This document shows, in pieces, positions 1 to 11,000 of a DNA stretch of 37,273 nt (position 1 is the first letter of the stretch; every line of letters begins with the position of its first letter). The DNA is from Cytophagales bacterium (lineage in GTDB: Bacteria; Bacteroidota; Bacteroidia; Cytophagales; Thermoflexibacteraceae). The notes under the pieces were generated by a model. That model ran no database searches and was not told the origin of the DNA. It saw nothing but the letters and a program-made list of their open reading frames with translations. The stretch spans positions 1-37,273 of the forward strand of contig JAAFJS010000028.1 in assembly GCA_013298985.1 (NCBI GenBank). The letters run 5' to 3'. Both the position numbers and the translations under genes were made by a program.

Positions 1-268
1 TTAGAAGAATCACATAACTTGAGTAACACAAATTCATATTTTTTCTTTCAATGAAAAATTTTGTAGCTACAATTAATTGATTTCTTAAACAATTTTGAGG
101 CAAAAATACTTTTACTTACTAAAATATTGTCTTAGATTGCATTAAAAATTAGTTATTTGTATTATTCCAGTTTTTATATATATTGCGTGCAAAATAAACC
201 CTCAACTTCTATACAAAAATTCAACATAGAAAAATCATTAAAACAACATATAATAAACTCAAATTATA

Positions 269-1555
269 ATGTCAAAAACTGCACAATTGCACTATGACGG
301 CAAGGTTTACGAATTGCCGATAGTTGAAGGAACAGAAAATGAATTGGCTTTGGATATTTCTAAGCTGCGCGACCAGTCAGGGCTTGTTACCTTAGATATT
401 GGCTACAAAAATACAGGTGCAACCAGAAGTGCTATCACTTTCTTAGATGGAGATTTGGGTATTTTGAGGTATCGCGGCTATTCTATCGAGGAATTGGCAG
501 AAAAGGCATCTTTCTTGGAGGTAGCGCACCTACTTATCTATGGTGATTTGCCTAATCAAGCCACTTTTGAGAAATTCAAAAAAGACATTACGCTTCATAC
601 ACTCGTGCATGAGGATATGCGTAAGATTTTTGATGGTTTTCCTGCCTCAGCGCATCCTATGGGCGTACTTTCTTCCTTAGTTTGTTCATTGACAGCATTT
701 TATCCTGCCTCATTGAACCCCAATCGCAGCCCTGATGCAGTCAATCTGACCATCACTCGCCTCTTGGCGAAAATGCCAACCATCGCCGCTTGGTCATACA
801 AAAACGAAATGGGACACCCACTGAATTACCCCAATAATTCTTTGGATTACTGTGCTAATTTCCTACACATGATGTTTGCTTACCCAACTGAGCAGTATGA
901 GCCTGACCCTGTGGTAGTTGATGCACTCAATAAATTACTTATTCTGCACGCTGACCACGAGCAAAACTGCTCTACCTCTACGGTGCGAATTGTAGGTTCT
1001 TCTCAGGCGAGTTTGTACTCGGCAGTAGCAGCAGGCATCAATGCACTCTGGGGACCTCTGCACGGGGGCGCAAACCAAGAAGTGATTGAAATGCTGGAAA
1101 CCATACACGCAGACGGTGGAAACGTACAGAAATATGTCGACAAGGCAAAAGACAAAAACGATTCTTTCCGCTTGATGGGCTTTGGGCATAGAGTCTATAA
1201 AAACTTTGACCCAAGAGCAAAGATTATCAAGGTAGCTTGCGATAATATTTTGGAGAAATTGGGTATCCATGACCCGATGCTCGAAATTGCCAAAAAACTG
1301 GAAGAAGTTGCCCTCCAAGACCCGTATTTTGTGGAAAGAAAACTTTATCCAAACGTGGATTTCTATTCTGGCATCATCTACAAGGCAATCGGAATCCCTA
1401 CGGAGATGTTTACAGTCATGTTTGCGCTTGGTCGCCTGCCAGGGTGGATAGCACAGTGGAGAGAACTCAGCCTCGCCAAAGAGCCTATTGGCAGACCTCG
1501 CCAGATTTATATTGGTGAAAAAGAAAGAAAATACATAGATATGGGCAATAGATAA
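269..1555 (+). CDS. gltA: Citrate synthase (type II, hexameric class)
   Basis: Condenses oxaloacetate and acetyl-CoA to citrate, the entry step of the TCA cycle, in the cytoplasm. The 428-residue product has the usual length for bacterial type II citrate synthase. The catalytic triad is visible: His265 in GPLHGGAN, His307 in GFGHRVYKN and Asp364 in NVDFYSG, matching His264/His305/Asp362 of the E. coli enzyme. The N-terminal small domain typical of type II enzymes is present (LDGDLGILRYRGY). The gene is monocistronic, with about 270 nt of AT-rich DNA upstream in which I see no clear TAnnTTTG promoter, and a hairpin terminator directly after the stop. Identification is secure. Confidence 0.97.
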   Translation: MSKTAQLHYDGKVYELPIVEGTENELALDISKLRDQSGLVTLDIGYKNTGATRSAITFLDGDLGILRYRGYSIEELAEKASFLEVAHLLIYGDLPNQATFEKFKKDITLHTLVHEDMRKIFDGFPASAHPMGVLSSLVCSLTAFYPASLNPNRSPDAVNLTITRLLAKMPTIAAWSYKNEMGHPLNYPNNSLDYCANFLHMMFAYPTEQYEPDPVVVDALNKLLILHADHEQNCSTSTVRIVGSSQASLYSAVAAGINALWGPLHGGANQEVIEMLETIHADGGNVQKYVDKAKDKNDSFRLMGFGHRVYKNFDPRAKIIKVACDNILEKLGIHDPMLEIAKKLEEVALQDPYFVERKLYPNVDFYSGIIYKAIGIPTEMFTVMFALGRLPGWIAQWRELSLAKEPIGRPRQIYIGEKERKYIDMGNR

Positions 1556-1576
1556 TAGTTTCTGTAAACAGTTTTT

Positions 1577-1619
1577 AAAATTGCATAGATACAAAACAAA
1601 ATTGTGTTTATGCAATTTT
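1577..1619 (+). terminator. Intrinsic terminator after citrate synthase
   Basis: An 11-bp perfect inverted repeat (AAAATTGCATA / TATGCAATTTT) with an inner ACAA/TTGT extension is followed by a T run, 22 nt after the stop codon of gltA. Confidence 0.75.
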
Positions 1620-1652
1620 TGTGTATTCAACTATTTTTATCAAAATTTCTAT

Positions 1653-1660
1653 TAGTTTTG
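1653..1660 (+). promoter_or_regulatory. Candidate -7 box for the phosphatase gene
   Basis: TAGTTTTG matches the Bacteroidota TAnnTTTG -7 consensus and lies about 78 nt before the ATG at 1738, just after the gltA terminator. There is no TTG at the usual 19-20 nt upstream spacing, so this is a weak call based on the -7 box only. Confidence 0.35.
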
Positions 1661-1737
1661 TCTTTATTAATCTATTTTATAAATGCAAATTCCCAAACTA
1701 ATACCAAAACACGCATAAGAAAAACAACTAACAACAA

Positions 1738-3678
1738 ATGAAAAACATCTTTGATGTATTGTTTTCTATACTTCCTTTGACCACCCTCAAAGCCAAATTT
1801 GCATTTTCGTTCTCTTTGTATTTTTTATTGGTTTTATCGATAATTTTTGCTTTCTATTGGTTTGATAATCAGAAGACTAAGTTCAATCAGGTGGCAGTAG
1901 TGCTGTATCAAATCAATAATAACCTCAAAAAGGCGGACAATGTAGAAAAGGACTTTTTTAGCCACGAAAATATCAATCCTGAATTTTATAAGTCCGACGG
2001 CAAATCTTCTTTTATTCTAAAACACAAACTCCTGTTCAGGAAAATTCAAAAGGATTTGTATAACCTCAAATTTTCTCCACACGTCATAGAAAATGAAATA
2101 GATAGCGACATAGATTCGCTAAGTATTTTGCTCAATCAGTACAGCAAAGTATTTGACACACTCACTAACTTGCAGAAAGCCAGAGGTTTCAAAGACTACG
2201 GCTTGGAAGGTAAAATGCGCGGCTTCATACGCAAGCTGGAAAATAAAGAGTATAATATGAACCAAGTCAAGCTGCTCACCATTCGCAGACATGAAAAAGA
2301 TTTTTTGTTACGCAAGGAAAATGTATATGTAGAACGCTGGCAAGAAGTTACCTCCGAACTAATCCAGGAAGTTGGTTTGCAAAAAGACAGTAGTTTGAAA
2401 GATGAGGCACTGATACTACTGGAAAACTATAAAAATGCTTTTTTAGACCTTACTGTTTCAGAGCAAAAGATAGGTTATAACAATGAAAGTGGACTAAGAG
2501 GGCAAATTAGCGAACTTTCTGCAAGCATTGAGAGAAAGCTTGATGCCGTAGATAAAAAGATAACAGGGAGAATTGACCAACTTATACAACGTATTCAGTT
2601 ACAAATACTTGCCTTGATTCTTTTCTGTATTATTTTGAATATTCTCCTTGCTATTACTGTTTATCGCAAACTTAGCCGCCCCATCAAACGCCTTTCCATG
2701 TCTATCCACGAAATTATCAAAAGTAATTTTAGTGAAAAAACAGAACTTTATGAGTACGGCTCTAATGATGAAATAGGCGCGCTTGCGCGAGATTTTAAGT
2801 TTATGCTCTATAACTTACGCGCACAAACCAAAGAGCTACAAATTACTAATTCTGAGCTACTCCAGCAGAAAGAAGAAATTATATCCCAACGTGATAATAT
2901 TGAGATTTTTAGCAAGCAGCTTGTCAAAATCAATGACGATATGACAGCAAGTATCAACTATGCCAAGCGGATTCAAAATGCACTTTTGTCTTTTGAAAAG
3001 AAAATGAACAGTGCTTTGCCTGAACATTTTGTGCTTTTCAAGCCCAAAGACATTGTAAGTGGCGATTTTTATTGGTTTGCTGAGAAAGGGGAAAAAGTAA
3101 TTATAGCACTGGTAGATTGTACGGGGCATGGTGTACCTGGCGCGTTTATGAGCATGATTGGCAATACACTGCTCAATCAGATAGTGCATGATAGAGAAAT
3201 ACATGAACCGCATCTTATTCTAAATGAACTACATAAGGGAGTTTGGCAAACGCTACGCCAAGAAGGAAGCGAAGTCAAAGATGGCATGGACATCTCGCTT
3301 TGTGTAATCAATCAAAAAGAAAAATTACTTTCCTTTGCTGGCGCAAGACACCCCATTTTCATTATTCAAAACAATGATTTCCAATTAGTTAAAAGCGATA
3401 AAGTGTCCATAGGGGAAAGCCCAGAGCATGAATACACGCCACATACTTTTAGCATAGATGCCTCGACCACATTTTACATCTTTTCTGATGGATACACAGA
3501 CCAATTTGGCGGAGCAATCGACAAGAAATTTTCTATACGCCAGCTCAAAGAGCTACTTTTTTCCATTCACGCGCAAAGCATGGACGTACAAAAAAGTGTA
3601 CTAATCCAAACACTTCAAACATGGCAGGGTCATTATAAACAAACAGACGACATTTTGCTCATAGGCTTCAAAATATAA
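1738..3678 (+). CDS. Membrane HAMP-domain SpoIIE/PP2C-type serine phosphatase
   Basis: A 646-residue signalling protein predicted to sit in the inner membrane. TM1 (about 18-44) and TM2 (about 285-310) flank a mostly helical periplasmic sensor region. A HAMP-like linker follows (SRPIKRLSMSIHEI to about residue 365), then a coiled coil, then a C-terminal PP2C/SpoIIE phosphatase domain from about 400. Metal-binding acidic motifs are visible: SGDFYW, VDCTGHGVPGAFMS, DGMD, SDGYTD and QTDDILL. This architecture is very common in Cytophagales, where such proteins probably dephosphorylate anti-anti-sigma-like partners; no such partner is encoded nearby. It is a single gene converging on the ABC transporter. 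The ligand is unknown. Confidence 0.88.
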   Translation: MKNIFDVLFSILPLTTLKAKFAFSFSLYFLLVLSIIFAFYWFDNQKTKFNQVAVVLYQINNNLKKADNVEKDFFSHENINPEFYKSDGKSSFILKHKLLFRKIQKDLYNLKFSPHVIENEIDSDIDSLSILLNQYSKVFDTLTNLQKARGFKDYGLEGKMRGFIRKLENKEYNMNQVKLLTIRRHEKDFLLRKENVYVERWQEVTSELIQEVGLQKDSSLKDEALILLENYKNAFLDLTVSEQKIGYNNESGLRGQISELSASIERKLDAVDKKITGRIDQLIQRIQLQILALILFCIILNILLAITVYRKLSRPIKRLSMSIHEIIKSNFSEKTELYEYGSNDEIGALARDFKFMLYNLRAQTKELQITNSELLQQKEEIISQRDNIEIFSKQLVKINDDMTASINYAKRIQNALLSFEKKMNSALPEHFVLFKPKDIVSGDFYWFAEKGEKVIIALVDCTGHGVPGAFMSMIGNTLLNQIVHDREIHEPHLILNELHKGVWQTLRQEGSEVKDGMDISLCVINQKEKLLSFAGARHPIFIIQNNDFQLVKSDKVSIGESPEHEYTPHTFSIDASTTFYIFSDGYTDQFGGAIDKKFSIRQLKELLFSIHAQSMDVQKSVLIQTLQTWQGHYKQTDDILLIGFKI

Positions 3679-3700
3679 GCCGTACTTTTAGCTATATTTT
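3670..3700. terminator. Weak hairpin between convergent genes
   Basis: AAAATATA and TATATTTT form an 8-bp AT-only stem spanning both converging stop codons. It could act as a weak two-way terminator. No GC-rich stem exists here. Confidence 0.3.
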
Positions 3701-5478
3701 TACACGCTTTCTACCATCTGTGCTTCTTCTTGATGTTTCCAAAGTTCCTGAAAGATAGGACTTTGTGCGCGCAGATGCTCAAAAGAACCTTCGTCGACTA
3801 ATCTTCCATTTTGTAAAATATAGACATAATCAAACTTGGTCAAAAGGTGCAAGCGGTGAAGTGAGGACAAAATCGCCTTCCCCTTAAATTCTTCAAATAG
3901 TTTGTCATAAATCTGAACCTCCGTCTTGGGGTCGACGCTACTCGTAGGCTCATCAAAAAGCACAATATTGCTACTGCGCGCTGCCAAAACGCCCCTTGCC
4001 AACGCCAAACGCTGTTTTTGACCACCAGAAAGGTTTACGCCCTTTTCCTGAATATTGGATTCTAATCCCTTGGGTAGCGTACCAATTACCTCTGCAAAAT
4101 GCGCTACCTCAGCCACTTGCATTACTTCTTCGTCCGAGAAAGGCAAACCTAATGTAATATTATATGCAATCGTGTTTTCAAAAATTTCAGGTTCTTGGGG
4201 AAAAAGTGTTACGGTATCCCATAGCTGGCTCAAATCGCTAAAAGATTGCTTATCAACTTGTAAACTAACCTTTTCAGGCTCGTACAGCCCGCGCAATAGT
4301 GCAAGCAAAGTGCTTTTTCCACTTCCACTTTCGCCAATAAAGGCAATTTTTTGTCCTTTCTGAATTTTAATTTTCAAGTCATGCAAGCTATGTGCTTTAT
4401 TCTCAGTATAGCTATCTCCATGCGAGAAATTGAGTCCTGAAATCTCAATTTCTTTCCAATTTGTTGGTAATGAAACAGTTGAATCGGGTCTGTGATGCTC
4501 TTTGTAGGCATCTGTGATGATTTTGACAGACTGAACTTCGGTGTGGTACTGTACGATTTGTGTATATTGCCAAGCAATATCATGGAAAACACTGGTGAAT
4601 TGGTTTACAAAGCCCAGCAATGCCACTAAACCGCCAAAACTTTCAAAAGGTTTTCCTGCTTCGTAGTGCTGATAAATATAGCCCACTGCCGCCACCACAT
4701 AAATTATTCCAACCATGGTATCTGCCACAAACCACTTCCATTCGTTAAGTCTGACGTTTTTACTGAAAGGTGGAAAAACATCTTGTACTTTTTTCATCAA
4801 ACCAATTTTCATTCGTTTTTCCAAACGCAACGTAATGACTGTGAGGATATTAGACAAACTATCAAATAGAGTTGCAGAAACTATGTGTTGTTTTTCATTG
4901 GTTTCATTGAGTGCTTTGATAAATGGTTTATCAAACTTAAAAATAATCCAAATCGTACACAAGCCCAGCAAGATGCCAATTCCACCAAAGAGAGGCGAAA
5001 AATACAACATGGCGGCGAAGGACATAAAAAACTTCAAAAAGGCATATAAATACATAAATCCATTTTCAAAAAACTCTTTGAGAGCTTCGTAGGCTTTGCG
5101 GATTCGGCTGATGGTAGAGCCACTGTGGTTGTCTTGATGCCATTTGGTAGGCAGGTGGAGGGTTTGATGATAGAGTTCGTCCAAAAAATTGCTACTGAGT
5201 CGGAAAGCTAATTCTCGCTCCATTACGCGTGCGGGACCATGGAAAACCCAGCCCAGTAACTGCAAACCCAGATAACTCAAGCCAAAAATCCATGCGTAGT
5301 TGATTGCACCAAGTCCGTCCTCTTCCAAAGAGGCTATAAACCAACCGTAAAGCAAGGGATTCATGGAAAAGCCAATATTTGAGAAAGTGAATAGTAGGTA
5401 GATAAATAAATATCGTTTCTTTTCGTGGCGGGCATATTGCCAAGCAGTGATTAAAAGAGAGATGTAAGGATTTTTCAT
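3700..5478 (-). CDS. ABC exporter half-transporter (TMD-NBD fusion)
   Basis: A 592-residue fused permease/ATPase of the type IV (MsbA/MDR-like) exporter fold, expected to work as a dimer in the inner membrane. Residues 1 to about 320 contain the transmembrane domain, and the nucleotide-binding domain follows. Walker A GESGSGKST lies at about 382-390 (Lys388), signature LSGGQ at 483-487, and Walker B IVLFDEP with Asp509 and Glu510. The terminal H-loop is in SSLHR. There is no N-terminal C39 peptidase domain, so it is not a typical bacteriocin-processing PCAT. The substrate cannot be read from the sequence. It is the last gene of a minus-strand unit whose upstream neighbour is a transposase remnant. 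Confidence 0.9.
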   Translation of the reverse strand: MKNPYISLLITAWQYARHEKKRYLFIYLLFTFSNIGFSMNPLLYGWFIASLEEDGLGAINYAWIFGLSYLGLQLLGWVFHGPARVMERELAFRLSSNFLDELYHQTLHLPTKWHQDNHSGSTISRIRKAYEALKEFFENGFMYLYAFLKFFMSFAAMLYFSPLFGGIGILLGLCTIWIIFKFDKPFIKALNETNEKQHIVSATLFDSLSNILTVITLRLEKRMKIGLMKKVQDVFPPFSKNVRLNEWKWFVADTMVGIIYVVAAVGYIYQHYEAGKPFESFGGLVALLGFVNQFTSVFHDIAWQYTQIVQYHTEVQSVKIITDAYKEHHRPDSTVSLPTNWKEIEISGLNFSHGDSYTENKAHSLHDLKIKIQKGQKIAFIGESGSGKSTLLALLRGLYEPEKVSLQVDKQSFSDLSQLWDTVTLFPQEPEIFENTIAYNITLGLPFSDEEVMQVAEVAHFAEVIGTLPKGLESNIQEKGVNLSGGQKQRLALARGVLAARSSNIVLFDEPTSSVDPKTEVQIYDKLFEEFKGKAILSSLHRLHLLTKFDYVYILQNGRLVDEGSFEHLRAQSPIFQELWKHQEEAQMVESV

Positions 5479-5490
5479 GCGATTTACTGT

Positions 5491-5890
5491 TTATCTAACT
5501 GTTTTTGTAAAGCCTCTAATTGCTTTTTTTAACTCTTCTTTCTCTTGTCTTTCTATTTCTATTTCCTGTTGTTTATTTTCTATTTCCTCTTCCTTTTCTT
5601 TCATTTGCACTTCAAATTTTTCTCCTTCCGCTTTGAGTTCCCTAAGTAAGATGCGTTCCATGATGTCCTCTGCGTCCATATTTTTGCGAATCTGCTCGTT
5701 GCTTGCCGCTTTGGAGAGCCTTCTAATGATTTTTTTGACCAAAGTGTTTTTAGAAGTGGTTTCAAATTGGATACTATGCAAATCAATGATGCGCTCCCCC
5801 AAAATGGCAGAAAATAACTCTCTGGCTATCTCGTTTGTCTTCTAAGAGATATTTGAAAACAACATCATATATCGGATTGGCTATGAGCAT
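5491..5890 (-). pseudogene. Frameshifted, internally deleted Rpn-family PD-(D/E)XK transposase remnant
   Basis: Reading the minus strand from the ATG at 5890 gives the family-typical start MLIANPIYDVVFKYLLEDKRD. Near 5824-5830 the frame breaks and continues in another frame as ARELFSAILGERIIDLHSIQFE. Restoring two bases would give an uninterrupted DKRDIARELFSAILG. The part that should hold the catalytic core (normally well over 100 residues) is missing, and the sequence jumps to the typical charged C-terminal tail (SKAASNEQIRKNMDAEDIMERI, then a Glu/Lys-rich coiled coil). I read this as a dead recombination-promoting nuclease/putative transposase gene with both a frameshift and an internal deletion. 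The family assignment rests on memory of the conserved N-terminus. Confidence 0.8.
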
Positions 5891-6038
5891 GATTCTTAAA
5901 ATGAGTGGCACAAATATACAAAATAAATATGTTGTTTGTGTCCCTACAAACAAATTTGCTATGAAAATTTCCCTTGTAAATTGGCAAATATTTTGTGCAT
6001 TGCTTAGAATAGAAACGACAAAAATCAAAAATTTAAGC

Positions 6039-6737
6039 ATGGATTACCTAAAGAAATTTGAAGATATTATCCAAGATGATAGTTTGACATTTGAGCAGGG
6101 CGCAAAAGCAATGTTTGTGCGCTATCAAGCATTTGATGAGGGATTGGAGGCTATCCAAAAGTATTCACAATTAGCCAAAGAATTACAGGAACGTGATGTC
6201 ATCAATCACTGCCTCAAAACGGACAATATCATGCCTAATTTTACAGTAAAAAACTACCTTGGGGAATATAAAAATATCTTCCAGTTGTATGATAAGACCC
6301 CTTTTTTGGTGCTTTCATTTTACCGAGGTCAGTTTTGTCCTTTTTGTAATTTAGAACTCAAATCGTTTCAAAGAGAATTGGCAATGATAGAAAGTTGTCC
6401 CGCAACTTTGGTAGCTATTTCTCCCCAAAATGAAGAAAATTCATACACTACACACCAAAACAACCAACTTACTTACGAACTACTATCAGATGTGGGCGGC
6501 AAAGTTGCCAAAATGTTTGGGTTATCGTATGTTGTGCCTGATTATTTGAAAGATTTTCATTTAAAATTAGGTGTTTCCCAAGAGTATTTTAATGAAAAAG
6601 GGCAAATGGAACTCGTGATGCCCGCCACTTATATCATTGACAAAGAAGGGAAAATACTTTTTCATTTCGCCGAAACTGTAGCAGGATTGAGGCTTGACCC
6701 CAAAAAAGCAGTGGCATTTATTAAGAAGTTAATGTAG
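6039..6737 (+). CDS. Peroxiredoxin-like (AhpC/TSA family) protein
   Basis: A 232-residue thioredoxin-fold protein, probably a thiol peroxidase or reductase of the cytoplasm; no signal peptide is seen. The active-site region FYRGQFCPFC carries Cys100 and Cys103, followed by the family-typical VAISPQ and a C-terminal ATYIIDKEGKI strand. The open frame extends 68 codons upstream, but that part is antisense to the Rpn transposase remnant and reads as nonsense, so I place the start at the ATG at 6039 (MDYLKKFEDI). It is a single gene. The physiological electron donor and substrate are not visible. Confidence 0.85.
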   Translation: MDYLKKFEDIIQDDSLTFEQGAKAMFVRYQAFDEGLEAIQKYSQLAKELQERDVINHCLKTDNIMPNFTVKNYLGEYKNIFQLYDKTPFLVLSFYRGQFCPFCNLELKSFQRELAMIESCPATLVAISPQNEENSYTTHQNNQLTYELLSDVGGKVAKMFGLSYVVPDYLKDFHLKLGVSQEYFNEKGQMELVMPATYIIDKEGKILFHFAETVAGLRLDPKKAVAFIKKLM

Positions 6738-6943
6738 ATTTTTGATGACTGTTGTTAGCACTTAGTTTGTTTTTGAGCAGCATATAAGAATATTTGGTAA
6801 GTGGAATAAATGATAAATGATGTTGGCTAAAAATATAAATATCTGTAAGTTGCCCGTATAAAGTCCATAACTATTAGAACTCGATTAGAAATGACTAATT
6901 TAGCAACATGGATTAGAGAAAACAAGTTTGTTAGAGTATATTG

Positions 6944-8056
6944 ATGTTAATTAAACAAATTACAAATATGGCTAACAAAATTACTTGTATTTTCATTGGC
7001 TTTTTTACCTTGCTGTACTATACAAGCTGTGAATCCAAAAAGGAGGAAAAAGAAGAAGAAGTCAATTATCTGGTTACAAGCCCCTTGCGAAAAGACACCT
7101 TAGTTACCAGAGATTATGTATGCCAAATCCGCGCCATTCAGCACATTGACATAAGAGCATTAGACAGAGGCTACCTCCAAGAAATTTTTGTAGATGAGGG
7201 GCAGCTGGTCACACAAGGACAGCTCATGTTTCAACTCCTTCCCTTACAATATCAAGCCGAACTACAAAAAGCACAAGCCGAAGCCGATTATGCCGAAATT
7301 GAGTACAAGAACACCAAATTTATGGCGGATAGTAATGTGGTATCCCCCAATCAGTTGGCGTTGGCAAAGGCACAATTAGAAAAGGCAAAGGCTGAGTTAA
7401 AATTAGCGCAGGTTCATTTGGGTTTTGCAACTATCAAAGCACCATTTACAGGAATTATGGACAGGTTTCATGTGAGGCTTGGAAGTCTGGTAGAAGAAGG
7501 AGATTTGATGACTACCCTCTCCGACATCAGCCAGATATGGGTGTATTTTAATGTGCCAGAAGCTGAATACTTAGATTTTAAAGCCAATGCAAAGAAAGAT
7601 AGTGTGATGGCAGTCAAACTTAAGATGGCAAATAATGTGATGTTTAAGTACCCTGGAATGGTGAGGGCAATCGAGGCAGATTTTAACAATGAAACTGGAA
7701 ATATTGCTTTTAGAGCAACATTCCCTAACCCAGAAGAATTGTTGAGGCATGGAGAAACAGGGAATATCATTGTAAATGTACCACTCAAAGATGCGCTTAT
7801 TATTCCTCAAAAAGCTACTTTCGAGGTTTTGGACAAGAAGTATGTGTATGTGGTAGGCAAAGATAGTGTGGTGAGGTCAAGAAAAATTACTATCCTTGCT
7901 GAAATGCCAGACCTATACGTCATCAAAGAAGGAATCACCGCAGACGATAAGATACTGCTGGAGGGCTTACGCATTGTGAGTGAAAATGACAAGGTACATT
8001 ATAAATTTCAGCACCCCAAAGAAGTGCTTTCTCTCTTAAAGTTACACGCAGAATAA
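6944..8056 (+). CDS. RND efflux periplasmic adaptor (MFP/HlyD family lipoprotein)
   Basis: The membrane-fusion subunit of a tripartite RND pump. The N-terminus carries a lipoprotein signal: MANKITCIFIGFFTLLYYTSC when read from the internal ATG at 6968, with the lipid-accepting Cys at residue 21 of that form. A biotinyl-lipoyl-like half-motif (LDRGYLQEIFVDEGQLVTQGQ), an alpha-hairpin (about 100-150), the second lipoyl half (LGFATIKAPFTGIMDR) and beta-barrel domains follow, as in AcrA/MexA. The start could be 6944 or 6968; both are ATG. It is the first gene of a three-gene operon, 32 nt before the permease gene. Confidence 0.93.
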   Translation: MLIKQITNMANKITCIFIGFFTLLYYTSCESKKEEKEEEVNYLVTSPLRKDTLVTRDYVCQIRAIQHIDIRALDRGYLQEIFVDEGQLVTQGQLMFQLLPLQYQAELQKAQAEADYAEIEYKNTKFMADSNVVSPNQLALAKAQLEKAKAELKLAQVHLGFATIKAPFTGIMDRFHVRLGSLVEEGDLMTTLSDISQIWVYFNVPEAEYLDFKANAKKDSVMAVKLKMANNVMFKYPGMVRAIEADFNNETGNIAFRATFPNPEELLRHGETGNIIVNVPLKDALIIPQKATFEVLDKKYVYVVGKDSVVRSRKITILAEMPDLYVIKEGITADDKILLEGLRIVSENDKVHYKFQHPKEVLSLLKLHAE

Positions 8057-8088
8057 GTATTAAGCTAAAAAATCTAACATAAGAAAAA

Positions 8089-11000
8089 ATGTTTCAACAA
8101 TTTATTCGAAGACCAGCACTGGCGATAGTGATTTCATTAGTCATTATGTTTATGGGTTTGCTGGCAATCAATACATTACCAAAATCACAATTCCCAGACA
8201 TCGCACCCACGCTGGTTATCGTCTATCTATCCTATCCAGGTGCCAGTGCTACCGTATTGACCAATTCCGTTCTTATTCCCTTAGAGCAGGTAATCAATGG
8301 CGTACCAGGCATCAGGTATATATTCTCAACAGCCGCCAGCTCAGGAGAGGCAAATATACAGATTGTATTTAATAAGGGTACAGACCCCAACCAAGCAGTG
8401 GTAAACATCAATAACAGGATTGAACAGATGAAAAGTAGGCTACCCCAGTTAGTACAGTTGGAGGGCATCAGGATTCAACTTTTGCAACCCAATATGTTGA
8501 TGTATGTAAATTTGTATGGGAAAGACAAGACCAATACTGACATGAAGTTTATCTTCAACTACGCGTACATCAATATGTTACCCGAACTGCAAAGAATAGA
8601 AGGAGTTGGTAATGCCACTATCTTGGGTAGCAGACAATACGCAATGCGTGTTTGGTTAAATCCTGACCGTATGCGTGCCTATAACGTTTCTACTGCCGAG
8701 GTGATGAAAGCCTTGGACGAACAAAGTATTATAGGGTCGCCAGGCAGAATAGGAAGGGCAGACAGCAAACGGTCAGAATCCATAGAATACGTTTTGACCT
8801 ATCAAGGGCGGTACAGTGATGAGAGTCAGTACAGAGACGTAATTATCAAAGCGAACGCTAATGGAGAGATATTACGCTTGAAAGATATTGCAGAAGTAGA
8901 GTTAGGAAGTGAATACTATGATATTTACTCTAATAAAGATGAGTACCCTTCTGCAGCTATTCTGTTGAATCAGACCTACGGAAGTAATGTAACAGAGGTT
9001 ATTGACCGCCTGAAAGTAAAACTGGAAGAACTTAAAAAATCTTTTCCTCCAGGCGTAGAATACGAAATCAGTTATGATGTTTCTACCTTCCTTGATGCCT
9101 CTATCGAGGAAGTGATTAAGACTTTGAGAGATGCTTTTATATTGGTATCACTGGTTGTTTTTGTGTTCCTTGGCGATTGGCGTTCTACCCTGATACCTAC
9201 CTTGGCAGTACCTATATCACTTATTGGTGCGTTCTTTGTGATGCAGGCTTTTGGGCTTACCATTAACCTCATTACTTTATTTGCATTGGTACTTGCCATT
9301 GGTATTGTGGTAGATGATGCCATTGTATTGGTGGAAGCGGTACACGCCAAGATGGCAGAAGAGCATCTCTCTCCGTATAATGCTGTCAAAAAAGTGCTGG
9401 GAGAGATTAGCGGAGCTATTATCGCTATCACCTTGCTTATGACCTCAGTATTCGTGCCTGTGGCGTTTATGTCTGGTCCAGTAGGGATATTTTACAGACA
9501 GTTTTCCATCACGATGGCTTCCTCTATTGTAATTTCTGGGATTGTAGCACTTACGCTTACACCTGTGCTATGCGCGATGATATTGAAAAACACACATGGA
9601 AAAATCAAGAAAAAAACATGGTTTGACAGATTTATTGGAGGGTTTAATACAGGCTTCGAGAAACTTATTAACGGATACGTTGCCTTACTAAGATTGATAG
9701 TTAAGCGAAGATTGCTCACCGTCTTGATATTGATAGGATTTAGCGTAGGCGCACTGGGAGTTGTCAATTACCTTCCTTCTGGCTTTGTTCCCTCTGAAGA
9801 CCAAGGACTCATTTATGCAGTTCTTCAGACACCGCCAGGCTCTACTTTGGAAAGAACCTACACCATCAGTCGTGAATTGCAGGACATTGCCCTTAAAATA
9901 GAAGGGGTAAAATCAGTTTCTTCTCTGGCGGGTTTTGAAATATTAACGCAAGGCAGAGGGTCTAACTCAGGCACTTGCCTGATTAACCTCGAGCCTTGGC
10001 ATGAACGCAAGCATACCGTCAGAGAAATCGTCATAGAATTAGAAGAAAAAGTCAAAGATATTCCTGGCGCAAAAATAGAGTTTTTTGACCCACCCGCAGT
10101 CCCTGGCTATGGGGCAGCAGGTGGCATAGCACTACAACTGCTCGATAAAAATACAGACATCAATTATAACCGACTAAACGAGGTAACAGAACAGTTTATG
10201 AAAGACCTTGAAAAACGAAAGGAACTGACTTCACTTTTCTCTTTTTACAGAACCGACTATCCTCAATATGAGTTAGAGATTGATAACCAACTTGCCATGC
10301 AAAAAGGAGTTTCTATTGGTAAGGCAATGGACAACCTCTCCATCTTGATAGGAAGCACTTATGATATTGGTTTCATCAAGTTTGGTCGCTTTTTTAAGGT
10401 ATTTGTGCAGGCAGACCCCGCTTTCAGGAGATTGCCTTCTGATATTTTGAACCTGTATGTCAAAAATGACCGAGATGAAATGGTGCCTTATTCCTCTTTT
10501 ATGAACCTGAAAAAGACGCAAGGCATCTATGAAATTAACAGATATAATCTCTACACCACAGCGCCTATCAGGTGCGCGCCTGCGAGTGGGTATAGTAGTG
10601 GGGAAGCAATTAAGGCTATCCAAGAGGTGGCAAAAAAGACACTGCCCAAAGGATATGACATAGACTGGGCGGGTCTTTCCAAAGATGAAGTAGCACGCGG
10701 CAATGAAGCCATTTATATATTCCTTATTGTGCTGACCTTTGTGTATTTAGTCCTCTCTGCACAGTACGAAAGTTTTATTCTACCCTTAGCGGTTATCTTC
10801 TCTCTGCCCGCAGGTGTTTTTGGAGCATTTTTATTTATCAAACTCTTGGGCGTGTCAAACGATATTTATGCTCAGGTGGCACTGGTCATGCTGGTTGGGT
10901 TGTTAGGTAAAAACGCGGTACTCATCGTAGAGTTTGCCATTCAACAAACCCAGCAAGGCGTATCAGTGCTTGAAGCCGCCATAGCAGGCGCAAAAGCACG

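Noticed and set aside
935-1630. A 231-codon open frame on the minus strand over citrate synthase
   Set aside because: Fully antisense to a well-conserved enzyme gene, and its translation has no domain-like features.
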